Source of the DNA: Anaerolinea thermolimosa
GTDB lineage: Bacteria > Chloroflexota > Anaerolineae > Anaerolineales > Anaerolineaceae
DNA length: 64,000 bases
Direction: 5' to 3'
Assembly (NCBI RefSeq): GCF_001050195.2
Contig: NZ_DF967965.1
Location: 1,629,150 to 1,693,149, forward strand
Shown: positions 17,974 to 27,767 of the stretch, piece after piece
Layout: the number at the start of each line of letters is the position of its first letter
Position numbering within the stretch: the stretch's first letter is position 1
Made by a program: the position numbers and the translations under genes
The notes under the pieces: model-generated
What the model saw: only the letters and a program-made list of their open reading frames with translations
The model's database searches: none
Told to the model about the DNA's origin: nothing

Positions 17974-18607
17974 CACCCTTACTCTTTTACAGCGCGGTTG
18001 GGTGTTCCGACTGCGTTTACCGGAAAACCCGGTTCGAACCGTGATCATGCTCCACGGTTGGACGGGAGATGAAACTTCTATGGAGATCTTTAGCCGGGTG
18101 CTTCCCCAGGATAGTCTCATCCTCTACCCTCGTGCACCCCTCCCCGCACGACCATCAGGGTTTGGTTGGGTTGAGCCCCTGGATGAGGTCTGGCCACCGA
18201 TGCATCGGTTCAAGTCCGTCTGCCAGAATCTGGTTTCACGTATTGATTCCCTCCTGAACGAGATGGGGCTTTCACCCTCTCACCGGTGGAATATCGCAGG
18301 ATTTAGCCAGGGTGGTGCGATGGGTTATGCTTTGGGATTTTACTTTTCGGACCGCCTGGAAAAAATCGCAATTCTTTCTGGTTATTTCCCGGAACCCGAC
18401 TCTCAACAACCCCCGCCTGACCTGTCAGGTTTATCTTTCTTCATCGCACACGGGTCCAGAGACGAGACCGTTCCTTCTGAACAGGCCATTCGTGGTCTGA
18501 CCTGGGTAAAAAGAGCCGGTGCTCAAGTAAGGTTCTGTGAAAGCCCGGTAGGGCACCGGGTTTCGGCAGATTGTATGAAAAAATTTCAGGAATTTATCAC
18601 AAGCTGA
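17948..18607 (+). CDS. Phospholipase/carboxylesterase family alpha/beta hydrolase
   Basis: A protein of up to 219 residues. VIMLHGWTGDETS forms the oxyanion region, AGFSQGGAM the nucleophile elbow, GSRDETVP carries the catalytic Asp and GHRVS the His. This is the YpfH/acyl-protein thioesterase-like family. The start is uncertain: the longest frame begins with TTG at 17948, overlapping the previous gene by 26 bases, and GTG at 17957 is an alternative. Neither has a good ribosome-binding site, so translational coupling is likely. Confidence 0.85.
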   Translation: MSSVRTGNDTLTLLQRGWVFRLRLPENPVRTVIMLHGWTGDETSMEIFSRVLPQDSLILYPRAPLPARPSGFGWVEPLDEVWPPMHRFKSVCQNLVSRIDSLLNEMGLSPSHRWNIAGFSQGGAMGYALGFYFSDRLEKIAILSGYFPEPDSQQPPPDLSGLSFFIAHGSRDETVPSEQAIRGLTWVKRAGAQVRFCESPVGHRVSADCMKKFQEFITS

Positions 18608-18640
18608 GAAGAAGAGAGCCTTCGGTCTTTGGTTTGAGCC

Positions 18641-19291
18641 TTAAAACCTTGACTGAGCTAGCGAGATTAAACCGAACAACAGCCCCAGTGCAGCCAACCC
18701 GGCAATGATAAATCCCATCGGCACGTTTCCGACCGTTGCTCCCGATTCCGCTTCAAAGGTGGGAATGCTTAACGGCGGCGGCGAAGTGTACGTCGGGAGG
18801 CGTGTAGGCGCCAGAGTCACAATAAACTTGGCAGCGAGTGTCGGATCAATGGTATTGGTTACCAGGGGTGTCGGCGTTGGAGGAGGCTCAATGATCGGCA
18901 GCTCAACATTAGGTTCAATCCTCACATAGGCAGACCAGACCCAGGCGACTCCGCCGGGTACGCCGGGGTATTCAATCATCACCCATAAACCACCGGAAGA
19001 CCGCCCCTTGGCAGGAGCTTTTTGCCCAACCAATAGAACTCCCACCTTGTCGTATGTGGTGCCCGGCCCAGACCGGATATTAATCTGCGGTTCTGGACCC
19101 GGTACAACCACTGCCATTGGCCCACTTGCGGTACTGGTAACCGTTGGCGCAGGAGGTTGTCCCTGATCAGCCTCCGAGGCGCTTACAGTATGCCTCCACC
19201 CAGAATAACCACTAAGGATAACAACTGATAAAAGAATGAAAAACTTCCAGAAAACAAATTTGGTTTTAAAGATGCTCTCGTTCACGCTCAT
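18641..19291 (-). CDS. Membrane-anchored SH3b-domain protein
   Basis: A 216-residue protein started at the ATG at 19291, which overlaps the zwf stop as ATGA. It has an N-terminal signal anchor (about residues 9-30), then a bacterial SH3 domain ([19 protein letters not shown], about residues 60-125). A Pro/Thr-rich linker typical of Chloroflexota surface proteins follows, then a C-terminal membrane span ending in a short basic tail. It probably faces the cell wall. Its coupling to zwf looks incidental to function. Confidence 0.72.
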   Translation of the reverse strand: MSVNESIFKTKFVFWKFFILLSVVILSGYSGWRHTVSASEADQGQPPAPTVTSTASGPMAVVVPGPEPQINIRSGPGTTYDKVGVLLVGQKAPAKGRSSGGLWVMIEYPGVPGGVAWVWSAYVRIEPNVELPIIEPPPTPTPLVTNTIDPTLAAKFIVTLAPTRLPTYTSPPPLSIPTFEAESGATVGNVPMGFIIAGLAALGLLFGLISLAQSRF

Positions 19292-20799
19292 GATCCTTGA
19301 ATAACACGCCACGACCAACCATCGCGATGAATGAAGTCATCCGCACAGGCCGGCCCCCAGGTTCCCGCCTCATAAATGGGTAAATTCTTCACCGGGTAAG
19401 CCTCCCATGCTTTAAGAATGCCCGAGGTGAATCGCCATGCGGCTAAAACCTCATCACTCCGGGTGAACAGAGTCGCGTCACCCATAAGACAATCAAGGAG
19501 CAACCGCTCATACGCCTCCGGCGGCTCCGACCCGAAAGCCTCCTGATAACTGAATTGCATCTTCACCGGAGCAATCTGAGTGCGTGGTTGCGGATTCTTC
19601 GCCCCAAAGGTCAGAGTAATGCCTTCATTGGGTTGAATATTCAAGACCAGGGCATTGGGGGCGGCTTCTCCCATATCCTGCCAGTCGAACAATCGTAAAG
19701 GAGGTTGCTTAAACTGAATCGCGATTTCCGTTACCCTGGCACCCAGACGTTTCCCACAACGGAGGTAAAAAGGGACTCCCGCCCAGCGCCAGTTATCAAT
19801 CAGGAGCTTTGCAGCAAGATACGTTTCAGTGGTGGAATTGGGAGGTACCCCTTTTTCATCTTTGTATCCCGGAACCCTCACCCCATCCACCAACCCGGCG
19901 ACATACTGACCACGGCAGGTGTTTTCCAGAGCAGCCTTGCCTTCCAATGGTTGAAGGGCCTCAAGGACTTTAACTTTCTCATCTCGCACATTATCTGCTT
20001 TGAATTGCACCGGGGCTTCCATCGCGGTCAGACCCACCAGTTGCAACATGTGGTTTTGGAACATATCTCGTATGACCCCGGCCGTATCATAATACCCGGC
20101 CCGGGTACCAACCCCTACGGTTTCAGCAACGGTAATCTGCACATTATCGATAAAATTACGATTCCAGATAGGCTCAAAAATACCATTGGCAAACCGGAAC
20201 ACTAAAATGTTTTGTACGGTTTCTTTTCCAAGGTAATGGTCAATACGATATACCTGATCTTCACGGAAAGATTGGTGAATGACTCTTTCCAGTTCTTCCG
20301 CCGATTCGAGGTCCCTGCCGTAAGGTTTTTCAACCACCAGCCTTGTCCAGGAGCCAGAGCAGTCCACCATTTGGTGCTGTCCCAAACGTTTGATGATGTC
20401 AATATAAGCGTCGGGTGGAGTGGCCAGATAGAAGACTACATTGCATAATCCGAGCTCTGAAAGCATCTGTTGAAGACGCTCGTACCCGCTGTCATCGTCA
20501 AAAGAGGAACGGACATAATGCGCCCGGCTCAATAGATCCTCTACAACCGTTGCATCCACAGGACGGGTTCGCGCAAATTCATGAATTGCTTTCTTCAGGG
20601 AATCACGTAAAACATCATCATCCCATTCTCGCCTTGCAAAACCAATCACATGCACTGGTACAGTCAGTCTTCCTTCTCGATGCAACTCATAAAGCGCCGG
20701 TAAAAGCTTTCGATGGGTTAAATCGCCAGTTACCCCAAAAATGACAAAGGCTATCGGCTCACTTCCCAGAGATAATTGTTGGTTGTTTCTGATGATCAT
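19288..20799 (-). CDS. zwf: Glucose-6-phosphate 1-dehydrogenase
   Basis: A 503-residue enzyme for the first oxidative step of the pentose phosphate pathway. [17 protein letters not shown] is the dinucleotide-binding fingerprint and [13 protein letters not shown] holds the substrate and catalytic His/Lys. Length matches the family. A GAGGT ribosome-binding site lies before the start at 20799. It is the first gene of a two-gene unit with the SH3b protein. Confidence 0.96.
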   Translation of the reverse strand: MIIRNNQQLSLGSEPIAFVIFGVTGDLTHRKLLPALYELHREGRLTVPVHVIGFARREWDDDVLRDSLKKAIHEFARTRPVDATVVEDLLSRAHYVRSSFDDDSGYERLQQMLSELGLCNVVFYLATPPDAYIDIIKRLGQHQMVDCSGSWTRLVVEKPYGRDLESAEELERVIHQSFREDQVYRIDHYLGKETVQNILVFRFANGIFEPIWNRNFIDNVQITVAETVGVGTRAGYYDTAGVIRDMFQNHMLQLVGLTAMEAPVQFKADNVRDEKVKVLEALQPLEGKAALENTCRGQYVAGLVDGVRVPGYKDEKGVPPNSTTETYLAAKLLIDNWRWAGVPFYLRCGKRLGARVTEIAIQFKQPPLRLFDWQDMGEAAPNALVLNIQPNEGITLTFGAKNPQPRTQIAPVKMQFSYQEAFGSEPPEAYERLLLDCLMGDATLFTRSDEVLAAWRFTSGILKAWEAYPVKNLPIYEAGTWGPACADDFIHRDGWSWRVIQGS

Positions 20800-20904
20800 G
20801 GCTTCAACCTCTTTGAGATTTCAACACCCATTTTACCCGATGAATCCAGACTTCCGAGTTTCTCTTGCATACTTTTCGCTTTCCGAACGAGTCATCGCCT
20901 GTTG

Positions 20905-20910
20905 TATAAT
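20905..20910 (+). promoter_or_regulatory. Candidate -10 element for the DegV gene
   Basis: A perfect TATAAT at 20905-20910 lies about 115 bases before the DegV start in the divergent region with zwf. The -35 candidate TTCCGA (20881-20886, 18-base spacing) is poor. The rest of 20800-21024 shows nothing I can name. Confidence 0.35.
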
Positions 20911-21024
20911 ACTTTCATCACTTTATGATGCTTCAACCTGCCCGAACGTTATCTTCATCTTTGGTAGCTTGAAGCCGTGCTCTCTATTCTGATTGATCAT
21001 TCATTGCACGAAAGGAACTCATTC

Positions 21025-21870
21025 ATGGTCAAAATTATAGCCGACACCACATCTTGCCTGCCTCTGGAATTGGTAAAACAAGCAGGCATATATTATGTAC
21101 CCCAGATCATTGTGATCGGCGAGGAAACATACCGCGACGACACGGAAATGAATGCCCTGGAATTTCTCAAACGCCAGCGCACCAGCCCGGTTTTGCCCAA
21201 AACGGCTGCTCCCAGTCCGGCATTTTATACCCCAATTTACAGAGAAATTCAGGAACAGGGCAATTCAGGCGTGGTTCTGGCACCTTCTGCTCAGGTGAGT
21301 GGTACTTTACGCGGAGCATCAGTAGCTGCTCAGGATTTCCCGGGCCTTGATATCCATGTTGTCGATACCGAGTTGATTGCCGGAGGGCTTGGTGCTCTCG
21401 TTCTCGAAGCCAATCGCTGGGCCCAGGCTGGGATGGATGCCGCTACAATTGTTGATCGGGCGAAAGCCATGGCAAAACGGCATCGAGTTTACTTTCTCGT
21501 CGACACGCTGGATTATCTCTACAAAGGTGGCCGCATTGGGGCAGCTTCTCACCTCGTCGGAAGCCTTCTTCAGATGAAGCCTATTCTGACGTTAAAAGAA
21601 GGGCATGTGGCTTCCCTGGAAAGTCAACGTACTCATAAACGCGCTCTAGCTCGGCTCAAAGAAATTGTTGTCTCCGAATGTCCTGCAGGGCCAGAGAGCT
21701 TCCTGTGTGTTATGCACGGAGACGCTCTGGAACAGGCACAGGCGCTCGCTCAGGATTTATCCTCGCAGTTGAATATTCCGATGGAGCAAATCCCCATTTA
21801 TGACCTCACCCCGGCCATCCTTGTGCATTCCGGCCCGGGGGTCCTTGCTGTGGCTTTCTTTGTGCAATAA
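21025..21870 (+). CDS. DegV family fatty-acid-binding protein
   Basis: A 281-residue protein starting at the ATG at 21025 (MVKIIADTTSCLP) after an AAAGGAA site. An upstream GTG at 20977 lacks one. DegV/FakB proteins bind a fatty acid in a two-domain fold and present it to the kinase FakA. The ADTTSCLP start, the PKTAAPSPAF loop and the KGGRIG motif with GSLLQMKPIL are diagnostic. No FakA gene is present in the window. Confidence 0.9.
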   Translation: MVKIIADTTSCLPLELVKQAGIYYVPQIIVIGEETYRDDTEMNALEFLKRQRTSPVLPKTAAPSPAFYTPIYREIQEQGNSGVVLAPSAQVSGTLRGASVAAQDFPGLDIHVVDTELIAGGLGALVLEANRWAQAGMDAATIVDRAKAMAKRHRVYFLVDTLDYLYKGGRIGAASHLVGSLLQMKPILTLKEGHVASLESQRTHKRALARLKEIVVSECPAGPESFLCVMHGDALEQAQALAQDLSSQLNIPMEQIPIYDLTPAILVHSGPGVLAVAFFVQ

Positions 21871-21887
21871 ACTCAGCGAATCATGGC

Positions 21888-21924
21888 AAAAGCGGGAGGC
21901 AGCAAAAGAACCTCCCGCTTTTTT
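21888..21924. terminator. Bidirectional terminator between DegV and ABM genes
   Basis: The stem AAAGCGGGAGG / CCTCCCGCTTT with an 11-base loop is followed by T's on the plus strand and, read in reverse, also ends in T's. It lies between two convergent genes. Confidence 0.85.
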
Positions 21925-21927
21925 ACT

Positions 21928-22242
21928 CTATTTCAGGTTCCAGTGGTCGTCAGCAGGAAATACATTTCTATATTGGAGGCCAACTCTGGGTTCAGCCATC
22001 ATTTCAGCCACAGAATCGCGCCATTTCTGGTAATGCGCGGTCTCCCGATGTCTTGCATGATCCTCCGGGGTCCGATACACCTCCACCAGGCTAAATCGGG
22101 TCGGATCATCGGTCTGCTGAAAGACATCGAAACGGATCACCCCTTCCTCCTGAATGCTGTTCCGAGCATTTTCCACAATGGCTTCTTTAAAAGGCTCAAT
22201 GGCTTCAGGTTTAACCCGAATATGGACCATCAAGACGTGCAT
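21928..22242 (-). CDS. Antibiotic biosynthesis monooxygenase (ABM) domain protein
   Basis: A 104-residue single-domain protein of the ferredoxin-like ABM/YgiN fold. The start at 22242 (MHVLMVHIRVKPE) has a strong GGAGGGTGA site. Features are the N-terminal beta strand, ENARNSIQEEGVIRFDVFQ, YRTPEDHARHRETAHYQKW with the conserved His residues, and a Trp near the end. Related proteins are quinol monooxygenases or LsrG-type isomerases; which applies is unknown. Confidence 0.87.
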   Translation of the reverse strand: MHVLMVHIRVKPEAIEPFKEAIVENARNSIQEEGVIRFDVFQQTDDPTRFSLVEVYRTPEDHARHRETAHYQKWRDSVAEMMAEPRVGLQYRNVFPADDHWNLK

Positions 22243-22354
22243 AATCACCCTCCATATCACCCGATCATCTTTTTTTCTTATGAATATTTTTGTTATACTC
22301 ATTTTACATCGAATATTTTCAATGTTCTTTTGGTTCAGCATCAGGAGGTGAACT

Positions 22355-23326
22355 ATGGAATATACCCATCTCGGTAGAACCGGCTTACTCGTCAGCCGCC
22401 TTTGCCTTGGCACAATGAATTTTGGCCCTCTTACCAGCGAAGCGGACAGTTTCGCTATTATGGACCGAGCCCTTGAGCTCGGGATCAACTTCTTCGATAC
22501 TGCAAACGTCTACGGCTGGAAACTTGGTGAAGGCGTAACCGAGCAAATTATTGGAAAATGGTTTGCTCAGGGAGGTGGCCGCCGAGAGAAAACGGTCATC
22601 GCCACCAAGGTATTCGGGCGTATGGGCGAATGGCCCAATCAGCAAAAACTTTCAGCCCTCCACATTCGGCAGGCCTGTGAAGATAGCCTTCGCCGCCTGA
22701 AAACGGACCACATCGATCTTTACCAGATGCACCATGTTGACCCCGAAACCCCATGGGATGAAATCTGGCAGGCTATGGAAGTCCTCGTTCAACAGGGAAA
22801 AGTCATTTACGTGGGCAGTTCGAACTTCGGTGGTTGGCATATCACAGCCGCAATGGAGACCGCCCGATCTCGAAATTTCCTTGGCCTCGTTTCTGAACAA
22901 AGCCTGTACAACCTGACCGCTCGTACCATCGAACTGGAAGTGATCCCCGCATGTCGGCATTATGGTGTGGGGATCATTCCCTGGAGTCCATTGGCCGGGG
23001 GTCTCCTGGGAGGGGTTCTGGAGAAAGCCAGAGAAGGACGTCGCGCATCCGAGAATATCGAAAAGCGCGTCAACGAACTCCGCCCGCAACTTGAGGCCTA
23101 TGAGAATCTCTGTAAGGAAATGGGGGAGAAACCTGCCGATGTAGCCCTGGCCTGGCTGCTTAAAAACCCGGCCGTTACTGCTCCCATTATTGGCCCTCGC
23201 ACTCTGGAACAACTCAACGGCAGCCTTCGCGCATTAGAAATCAAGCTGGATGACGAAGTCATGAAAAAGCTTGATCAGCTCTTCCCCGGCCCCGGTGGAG
23301 AAGCACCCTGGGCTTATGCATGGTAA
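22355..23326 (+). CDS. Aldo/keto reductase
   Basis: A 323-residue (alpha/beta)8 NADPH oxidoreductase. LGRTGLLVSRLCLGTMNFG, FFDTANVYG (Asp and Tyr of the tetrad), VIATKV (Lys) and YQMHHVD (His) are in the right order. The C-terminal APIIGPRTLEQL binds NADP. This matches the YajO/Tas-like or potassium-channel-beta-like group; the substrate is unknown. The AGGAGGTG site is strong. Confidence 0.92.
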   Translation: MEYTHLGRTGLLVSRLCLGTMNFGPLTSEADSFAIMDRALELGINFFDTANVYGWKLGEGVTEQIIGKWFAQGGGRREKTVIATKVFGRMGEWPNQQKLSALHIRQACEDSLRRLKTDHIDLYQMHHVDPETPWDEIWQAMEVLVQQGKVIYVGSSNFGGWHITAAMETARSRNFLGLVSEQSLYNLTARTIELEVIPACRHYGVGIIPWSPLAGGLLGGVLEKAREGRRASENIEKRVNELRPQLEAYENLCKEMGEKPADVALAWLLKNPAVTAPIIGPRTLEQLNGSLRALEIKLDDEVMKKLDQLFPGPGGEAPWAYAW

Positions 23327-23330
23327 AATC

Positions 23331-23365
23331 AAAAAACGATCCCGCAAGATGCGGGATCGTTTTTT
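23331..23365. terminator. Rho-independent terminator after aldo/keto reductase
   Basis: A 15-base perfect stem beginning AAAAAACGATCCCGC with a 5-base loop ends in six T's. The ribosome-binding site of the next gene begins directly after it, so some read-through or a promoter within the hairpin region is needed for that gene. Confidence 0.88.
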
Positions 23366-23377
23366 GGAGGGTAGGAA

Positions 23378-24112
23378 ATGGCCGAAGGGAAAGAAGATTT
23401 CCCGGTAGATTTTCAAAATCAGGAAGACCCTCGCCGCCTCGTTCTCTATTCAGATGAGAGTATCCTGGTGGTTAATAAACCCGCCGGTCTTCTAACCGTG
23501 CCTGACGGCTATCATCGAGAGTTACCCACCATCCGTTCATTCCTTGAACCTCAGTGGGGACGTTGCTGGATCGTCCACCGTCTCGACAAAGATACCAGTG
23601 GAGTGATGGTCATCGCTCGCACTCCCGAAGCGCATCGGGATCTCAACCGTCAGTTTGCATCCCGCGAAGTGCATAAGGTATACCATGCTATTTGTGCAGG
23701 CTCTCCTTGCGAGGATGAATGGCAAATCAACTTTCCCTTACGTGTAAACGGAGACCGAAATCACCGCACGGTTGTAGATCCCGTGCAAGGGAAACCCGCT
23801 CTGACGGTGATTCGTGTGCTTCGGCGCCTGGCTTGTACATGTCTGGTTGCAGCCATGCCCTTTACTGGCTATACGCACCAGATCCGCGCACATCTTTCCT
23901 CCTCCGGATTCCCTCTTCTCGGTGATCCTCTTTATCGTATCCCTCGTACCTTTACCGGGCCTGTACCTGATTTTTCATCCCTCCCCATTTTTTCCCGCCC
24001 TGCTTTACATGCTTTTCAGATTCATTTCCTCCACCCGGAAACCGGTCAGAGCGTTGAATTCACCGCCCCCTATCCTGTAGATTTTCAGGCTCTCCTGGAT
24101 CAATTATCCTGA
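23378..24112 (+). CDS. RluA-family pseudouridine synthase
   Basis: A 244-residue enzyme that isomerises uridine in rRNA or tRNA. The catalytic Asp lies in HRLDKDTSGVMV. VVNKPAGLLTVP, TGYTHQIRAHL and GFPLLGDPLY are the other family motifs. There is no S4 domain at the N-terminus, as in the RluA/TruC branch. The target site cannot be told. Confidence 0.92.
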   Translation: MAEGKEDFPVDFQNQEDPRRLVLYSDESILVVNKPAGLLTVPDGYHRELPTIRSFLEPQWGRCWIVHRLDKDTSGVMVIARTPEAHRDLNRQFASREVHKVYHAICAGSPCEDEWQINFPLRVNGDRNHRTVVDPVQGKPALTVIRVLRRLACTCLVAAMPFTGYTHQIRAHLSSSGFPLLGDPLYRIPRTFTGPVPDFSSLPIFSRPALHAFQIHFLHPETGQSVEFTAPYPVDFQALLDQLS

Positions 24113-24117
24113 ATAAA

Positions 24118-24151
24118 TGACCACGGGGTAGTTTCCTACCCCGTGGTGTCA
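24118..24151. terminator. Stem-loop between convergent rluA-like gene and hppA
   Basis: A 14-base inverted repeat (TGACCACGGGGTAG / CTACCCCGTGGTGTCA, one bulged base) with a TTTC loop lies between two convergent stops. The flanks are A/T rich but have no long T run, so it is a probable but weak bidirectional terminator. Confidence 0.55.
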
Positions 24152-24171
24152 TAACAAAACTAGATTAACTG

Positions 24172-26490
24172 TCAATCTGCCGCTGATTCGCTCTTAGCTT
24201 CTTCCTGGACAAACAATTTAGCCGGTTGCTTGCTGCGTCCAATGGCCCAGATGATAGCCACCAGGAGAACCACCGCAATAATCCACGGAACGATTCCACT
24301 GGCCGAAACCATCAACGGAGCAGCCAGCAGGCTTACCAGGTTGACCACTTTGATCATCGGGTTGAGCGCCGGGCCGGCGGTGTCTTTCAATGGATCACCC
24401 ACGGTGTCGCCTACCACACCAGCTTTGTGCCGTTCAGAGCCTTTTCCGGTATTGGCCTCAAGGTTACGGGGTTCGTCCTCAATGCCCTTCTTGGCGTTGT
24501 CCCACGCGCCACCGGCGTTCGCCATGAAGACTGCCAGCATCTGACCACTAAGGATCACGCCCGCCAGGAAACCACCCAGAGCCTCAACCTTCAAAACCAG
24601 ACCAACCACCAGTGGCAGCAAAACCGAGATGGTTGCCAGAGGGATCAGCTCTTTTTGAGAAGAAGCCGTTGAAATCCCCACCACACGGGCATAATCGGGC
24701 TTCACGGTACCTTCCATAATCCCAGGGATGCGGAACTGGTTGCGCACCTCTTCCACGATCTGCCCTGCTGCGCGAGAAACCGCCTTAATGGCCAGCGAGC
24801 TGAACAACCAGGGCAGAGCCCCGCCAATCAGGAAGCCAACAAAGACAGCCGTTTCTGAGACACGGATCGAATCGATAACCGGCAGGCCAAGATTTTCTTG
24901 CACCCGACCGATATCAGTAATAAACGAGGCAAACAACGAAACCGCCGCAATGACTGCCGACGCAATGGCGATGCCTTTAGTGATAGCCTTCGTGGTATTA
25001 CCCACCGCATCCAGGTCAGCCATAATCTGCCGGGCGCGCTTGGTAGTGTCATCATCCAGGTCATGCCAGGCCATCTCACCAATTCCATTGGCGTTGTCCG
25101 AGATGGGACCATAAGAGTCCATCGCCACATTGTTCCCGGTGTGGCTGAGCATCCCGATGCCAATCATGGCGATCGCATACAACACATACAACGAGCCTTC
25201 TGAGCCGTACACAATCATACCTAGCACGAAGGCAATCACGATCACCATCAATGCCCAGACGGAAGATTCCATTCCGACCGAAAGACCAGAAAGAATGGTC
25301 GTCGCAGGCCCAAATTTAGTCGATTTGATAATTTCCTGAACCGGGCTCTTCCGGGTGGCAGTGAAATAGGAAGTCAGAGGATTGAAAGCCACTGCAAGAC
25401 CTACCCCAATGGTGGTAAGCAGGCCAAGGCGCCAGTCGTGTCCGTAGGCAATCGCCAGCACAAACGCCCACAACACCGTGTTGACGCTCGATACTTCGTA
25501 TGAGCGGAACATGGCTTCTTCGGCATCATGAGCACGGAGGAATTTAAGTGGGAAGCTCTCCCAGATAGGCACGGTGAAAGTACCAAGGATAGAGCTGATC
25601 ACACCAATCGCCCGAATAACAAGGGGATAAACGATCCACTTCAGCTCCCCGGTCTGTGCTACCAGCGCCAGCCCCAGGATCAATGCCGAAACGATGGTCA
25701 CCTCATAACTCTCAAAGATATCAGCGGCCATTCCGGCGCAATCGCCCACGTTATCACCCACAAGGTCGGCCACTACTGCCGCATTGCGCGGGTCATCTTC
25801 GGGGATATCTTTTTCTACTTTACCCACCAGGTCAGCGCCGACATCGGCAGCCTTCGTGTAAATACCCCCACCTACACGCATGAAGAGAGCCAGCAGGGTT
25901 CCACCAAAACCAAACCCCAGCAGAGCATCTGGAGCAGCCGTACCAAACACGATGAAAATAACGGTTCCCCCGAAAAGGCCAAGTCCATCGGTGAGCATGC
26001 CAGTGATTGTTCCAGCATAGTAAGCGATGGAAAGGGCTTCATTAAAGCTGCGTCGGGCTGCCGAAGCTGATCGCACACTGGCTTGAATGGCCATGCGCAT
26101 TCCTAGTTGGCCCACCAGAAGCGAGAAACTCGCACCCATGATAAACGCAATGGTGCGACCAATCGCTACAATGATCTGGGTATTTTGCGGAAACTCATGC
26201 AAAGCTTCCCGGCTTGGAGGAACAACATATACGCTCAAGAAGAGAGCAACCGTGAGAAGAAGAATCGCTGGAAGGATTGTTTTTAATTGTCGGTTCAGGT
26301 AGCTATCTGCACCAATCCGGATCGTCTCCCAAACTTCCTGCATCTTCGGTGTGCCTTTATCCTTCTTCAGCACGTTCCCTCGCAATAACCATGCATAAAG
26401 AAGGCTGATAAAGGCGGTTACGACGACGCCCAGCACAGCGATTTGCTCAAAAGCATTCAGGCCGTGCCGGGCCATTCCTAAGATATCCAT
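24172..26490 (-). CDS. hppA: Membrane pyrophosphatase, K+-independent type
   Basis: A 772-residue ion pump with about 16 spans that couples PPi hydrolysis to H+ (or Na+) export. The catalytic loops are visible: YTKAADVGADLVGKVE, DNVGDCAGMAADIFESYE, SDNANGIGEM, and near the C-terminus GAWDNAKKGIEDE with HKAGVVGDTVGDPLKDTAGP. Lys501 in GNTTKAITKG is the residue that marks the K+-independent group, where K+-dependent enzymes have Ala. This favours H+ pumping. The start has a GGAGG site. Confidence 0.96.
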   Translation of the reverse strand: MDILGMARHGLNAFEQIAVLGVVVTAFISLLYAWLLRGNVLKKDKGTPKMQEVWETIRIGADSYLNRQLKTILPAILLLTVALFLSVYVVPPSREALHEFPQNTQIIVAIGRTIAFIMGASFSLLVGQLGMRMAIQASVRSASAARRSFNEALSIAYYAGTITGMLTDGLGLFGGTVIFIVFGTAAPDALLGFGFGGTLLALFMRVGGGIYTKAADVGADLVGKVEKDIPEDDPRNAAVVADLVGDNVGDCAGMAADIFESYEVTIVSALILGLALVAQTGELKWIVYPLVIRAIGVISSILGTFTVPIWESFPLKFLRAHDAEEAMFRSYEVSSVNTVLWAFVLAIAYGHDWRLGLLTTIGVGLAVAFNPLTSYFTATRKSPVQEIIKSTKFGPATTILSGLSVGMESSVWALMVIVIAFVLGMIVYGSEGSLYVLYAIAMIGIGMLSHTGNNVAMDSYGPISDNANGIGEMAWHDLDDDTTKRARQIMADLDAVGNTTKAITKGIAIASAVIAAVSLFASFITDIGRVQENLGLPVIDSIRVSETAVFVGFLIGGALPWLFSSLAIKAVSRAAGQIVEEVRNQFRIPGIMEGTVKPDYARVVGISTASSQKELIPLATISVLLPLVVGLVLKVEALGGFLAGVILSGQMLAVFMANAGGAWDNAKKGIEDEPRNLEANTGKGSERHKAGVVGDTVGDPLKDTAGPALNPMIKVVNLVSLLAAPLMVSASGIVPWIIAVVLLVAIIWAIGRSKQPAKLFVQEEAKSESAAD

Positions 26491-26797
26491 AGTACCTCCT
26501 GAGAAATATAAAAATGTTGCTGGGTTGTTTTGTGCAGGTTACGCTCTGGGAACAAAAAAATCTCGGCCATTATAATCCAATGTCTGCGAATTGAACATGG
26601 AAGATTAGCATTTGATTAGAAGTTCGTTAGCCTATTGACTTTAGTATCACGTTTGTTGTATAAAATGATGCGGCTTGGAAAAGGGTCGCAAATTTAGCGG
26701 GGATTCCCCGCCCTAATGGTATGGTATGCATCGAGCGGAACTCAGTTTCCGCTCTTCAATTGCCTGAATCTCTTAAGTCTGCAACTCGGAGAATGCA
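26491..26797 (+). promoter_or_regulatory. Divergent hppA/ABC promoter region with folded leader
   Basis: On the plus strand TTGACT (26635-26640), 18 bases and TATAAA (26659-26664) form a good promoter for the ABC genes. The transcribed leader of about 125 bases holds two perfect hairpins: GCGGGG-ATT-CCCCGC (26697-26711) and GAGCGGAA / TTCCGCTC (26733-26754). On the minus strand TATAAT (26574 down to 26569) is the likely hppA -10 element. No known riboswitch could be assigned. Confidence 0.5.
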
Positions 26798-27763
26798 ATG
26801 ATTCGCGTCACAGGATTAACAAAAGATTACGGCTCCAGGCGCGCCATTCATGACCTTACCTTCAATGCCCGCAAAGGTGAAATTCTGGGTTTCCTCGGCC
26901 CGAATGGCGCCGGGAAGACCACCACCATGCGCATCCTCACCGGTTTCATGCCCCCAACCTCAGGCACGGTTGAAATCGGTGGATACGATGTGATCGATCA
27001 CTCTCTCGAGGTACGTCGAATTGTGGGGTATCTCCCGGAAACCGTTCCCCTGTACCCGGACATGACCGTGAGGGAATATCTGGAGTACATGGCCAGCCTG
27101 AGGCACCTTAAAAACATCGAAAAACGCGTTACTGAGACTCTGGAACAGGTTGGAATGGCTGATCGTGCAAACGGGTACATCAGCAACCTTTCTAAGGGAA
27201 TGCGGCAGCGCGTTGGGTTAGCTCAGGCTTTGATTCATCAACCCGAAGTCCTGATCCTTGATGAACCAACCATTGGCCTTGACCCGGCTCAGGTGGTTAA
27301 TATCCGAAAGCTGATCAAAGAAATCGGACAGAATAAAACGGTTATTCTTTCCACGCATATTCTTCCCGAGGCACAACAAATTTGTGACCGGGTCATGATT
27401 ATCAATAAAGGCCATATCGTCGCTGAGGATACTCCTGAACAGCTCCAGGCACGTCTTACCGGCTCTCAGCGTGTCTTGCTTACAGTGCGTGGGGAATCCC
27501 AGGATGTGGTTCCGTTGATTAAACAACTTCCAGGCATTCTCCAGGTCGTAGAAAAAGAGGACGGAACACTGGAATACGAGTCCCTCCCCGGACAAGACAT
27601 TCGTCCCCTGGTCGCCCGAAAGATCATTGAAGCGGGCTTTGACCTCCTGCAATTACAACCCATTAACATGAGCCTGGAAGAGATTTTCTTGCAACTCACC
27701 CGCGATGAAACCGAACCATCTGCGGCGATGCCAGAAGTCGGGTATTCGATGGAGGAGAACTGA
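26798..27763 (+). CDS. ABC transporter ATP-binding protein (GldA-like)
   Basis: A 321-residue ATPase. Walker A GPNGAGKTTT (about residues 36-45), signature LSKGMRQRVGLAQAL, Walker B VLILDEPTIGLDP and the H-loop STHIL are intact. A C-terminal extension of about 90 residues is typical of GldA/CcmA-type exporters. It is the first of four genes with the permease, the Gld-type auxiliary protein and a DUF4340 protein, matching the organisation of Gld-like export systems. Confidence 0.92.
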   Translation: MIRVTGLTKDYGSRRAIHDLTFNARKGEILGFLGPNGAGKTTTMRILTGFMPPTSGTVEIGGYDVIDHSLEVRRIVGYLPETVPLYPDMTVREYLEYMASLRHLKNIEKRVTETLEQVGMADRANGYISNLSKGMRQRVGLAQALIHQPEVLILDEPTIGLDPAQVVNIRKLIKEIGQNKTVILSTHILPEAQQICDRVMIINKGHIVAEDTPEQLQARLTGSQRVLLTVRGESQDVVPLIKQLPGILQVVEKEDGTLEYESLPGQDIRPLVARKIIEAGFDLLQLQPINMSLEEIFLQLTRDETEPSAAMPEVGYSMEEN

Positions 27764-27767
27764 ACCG

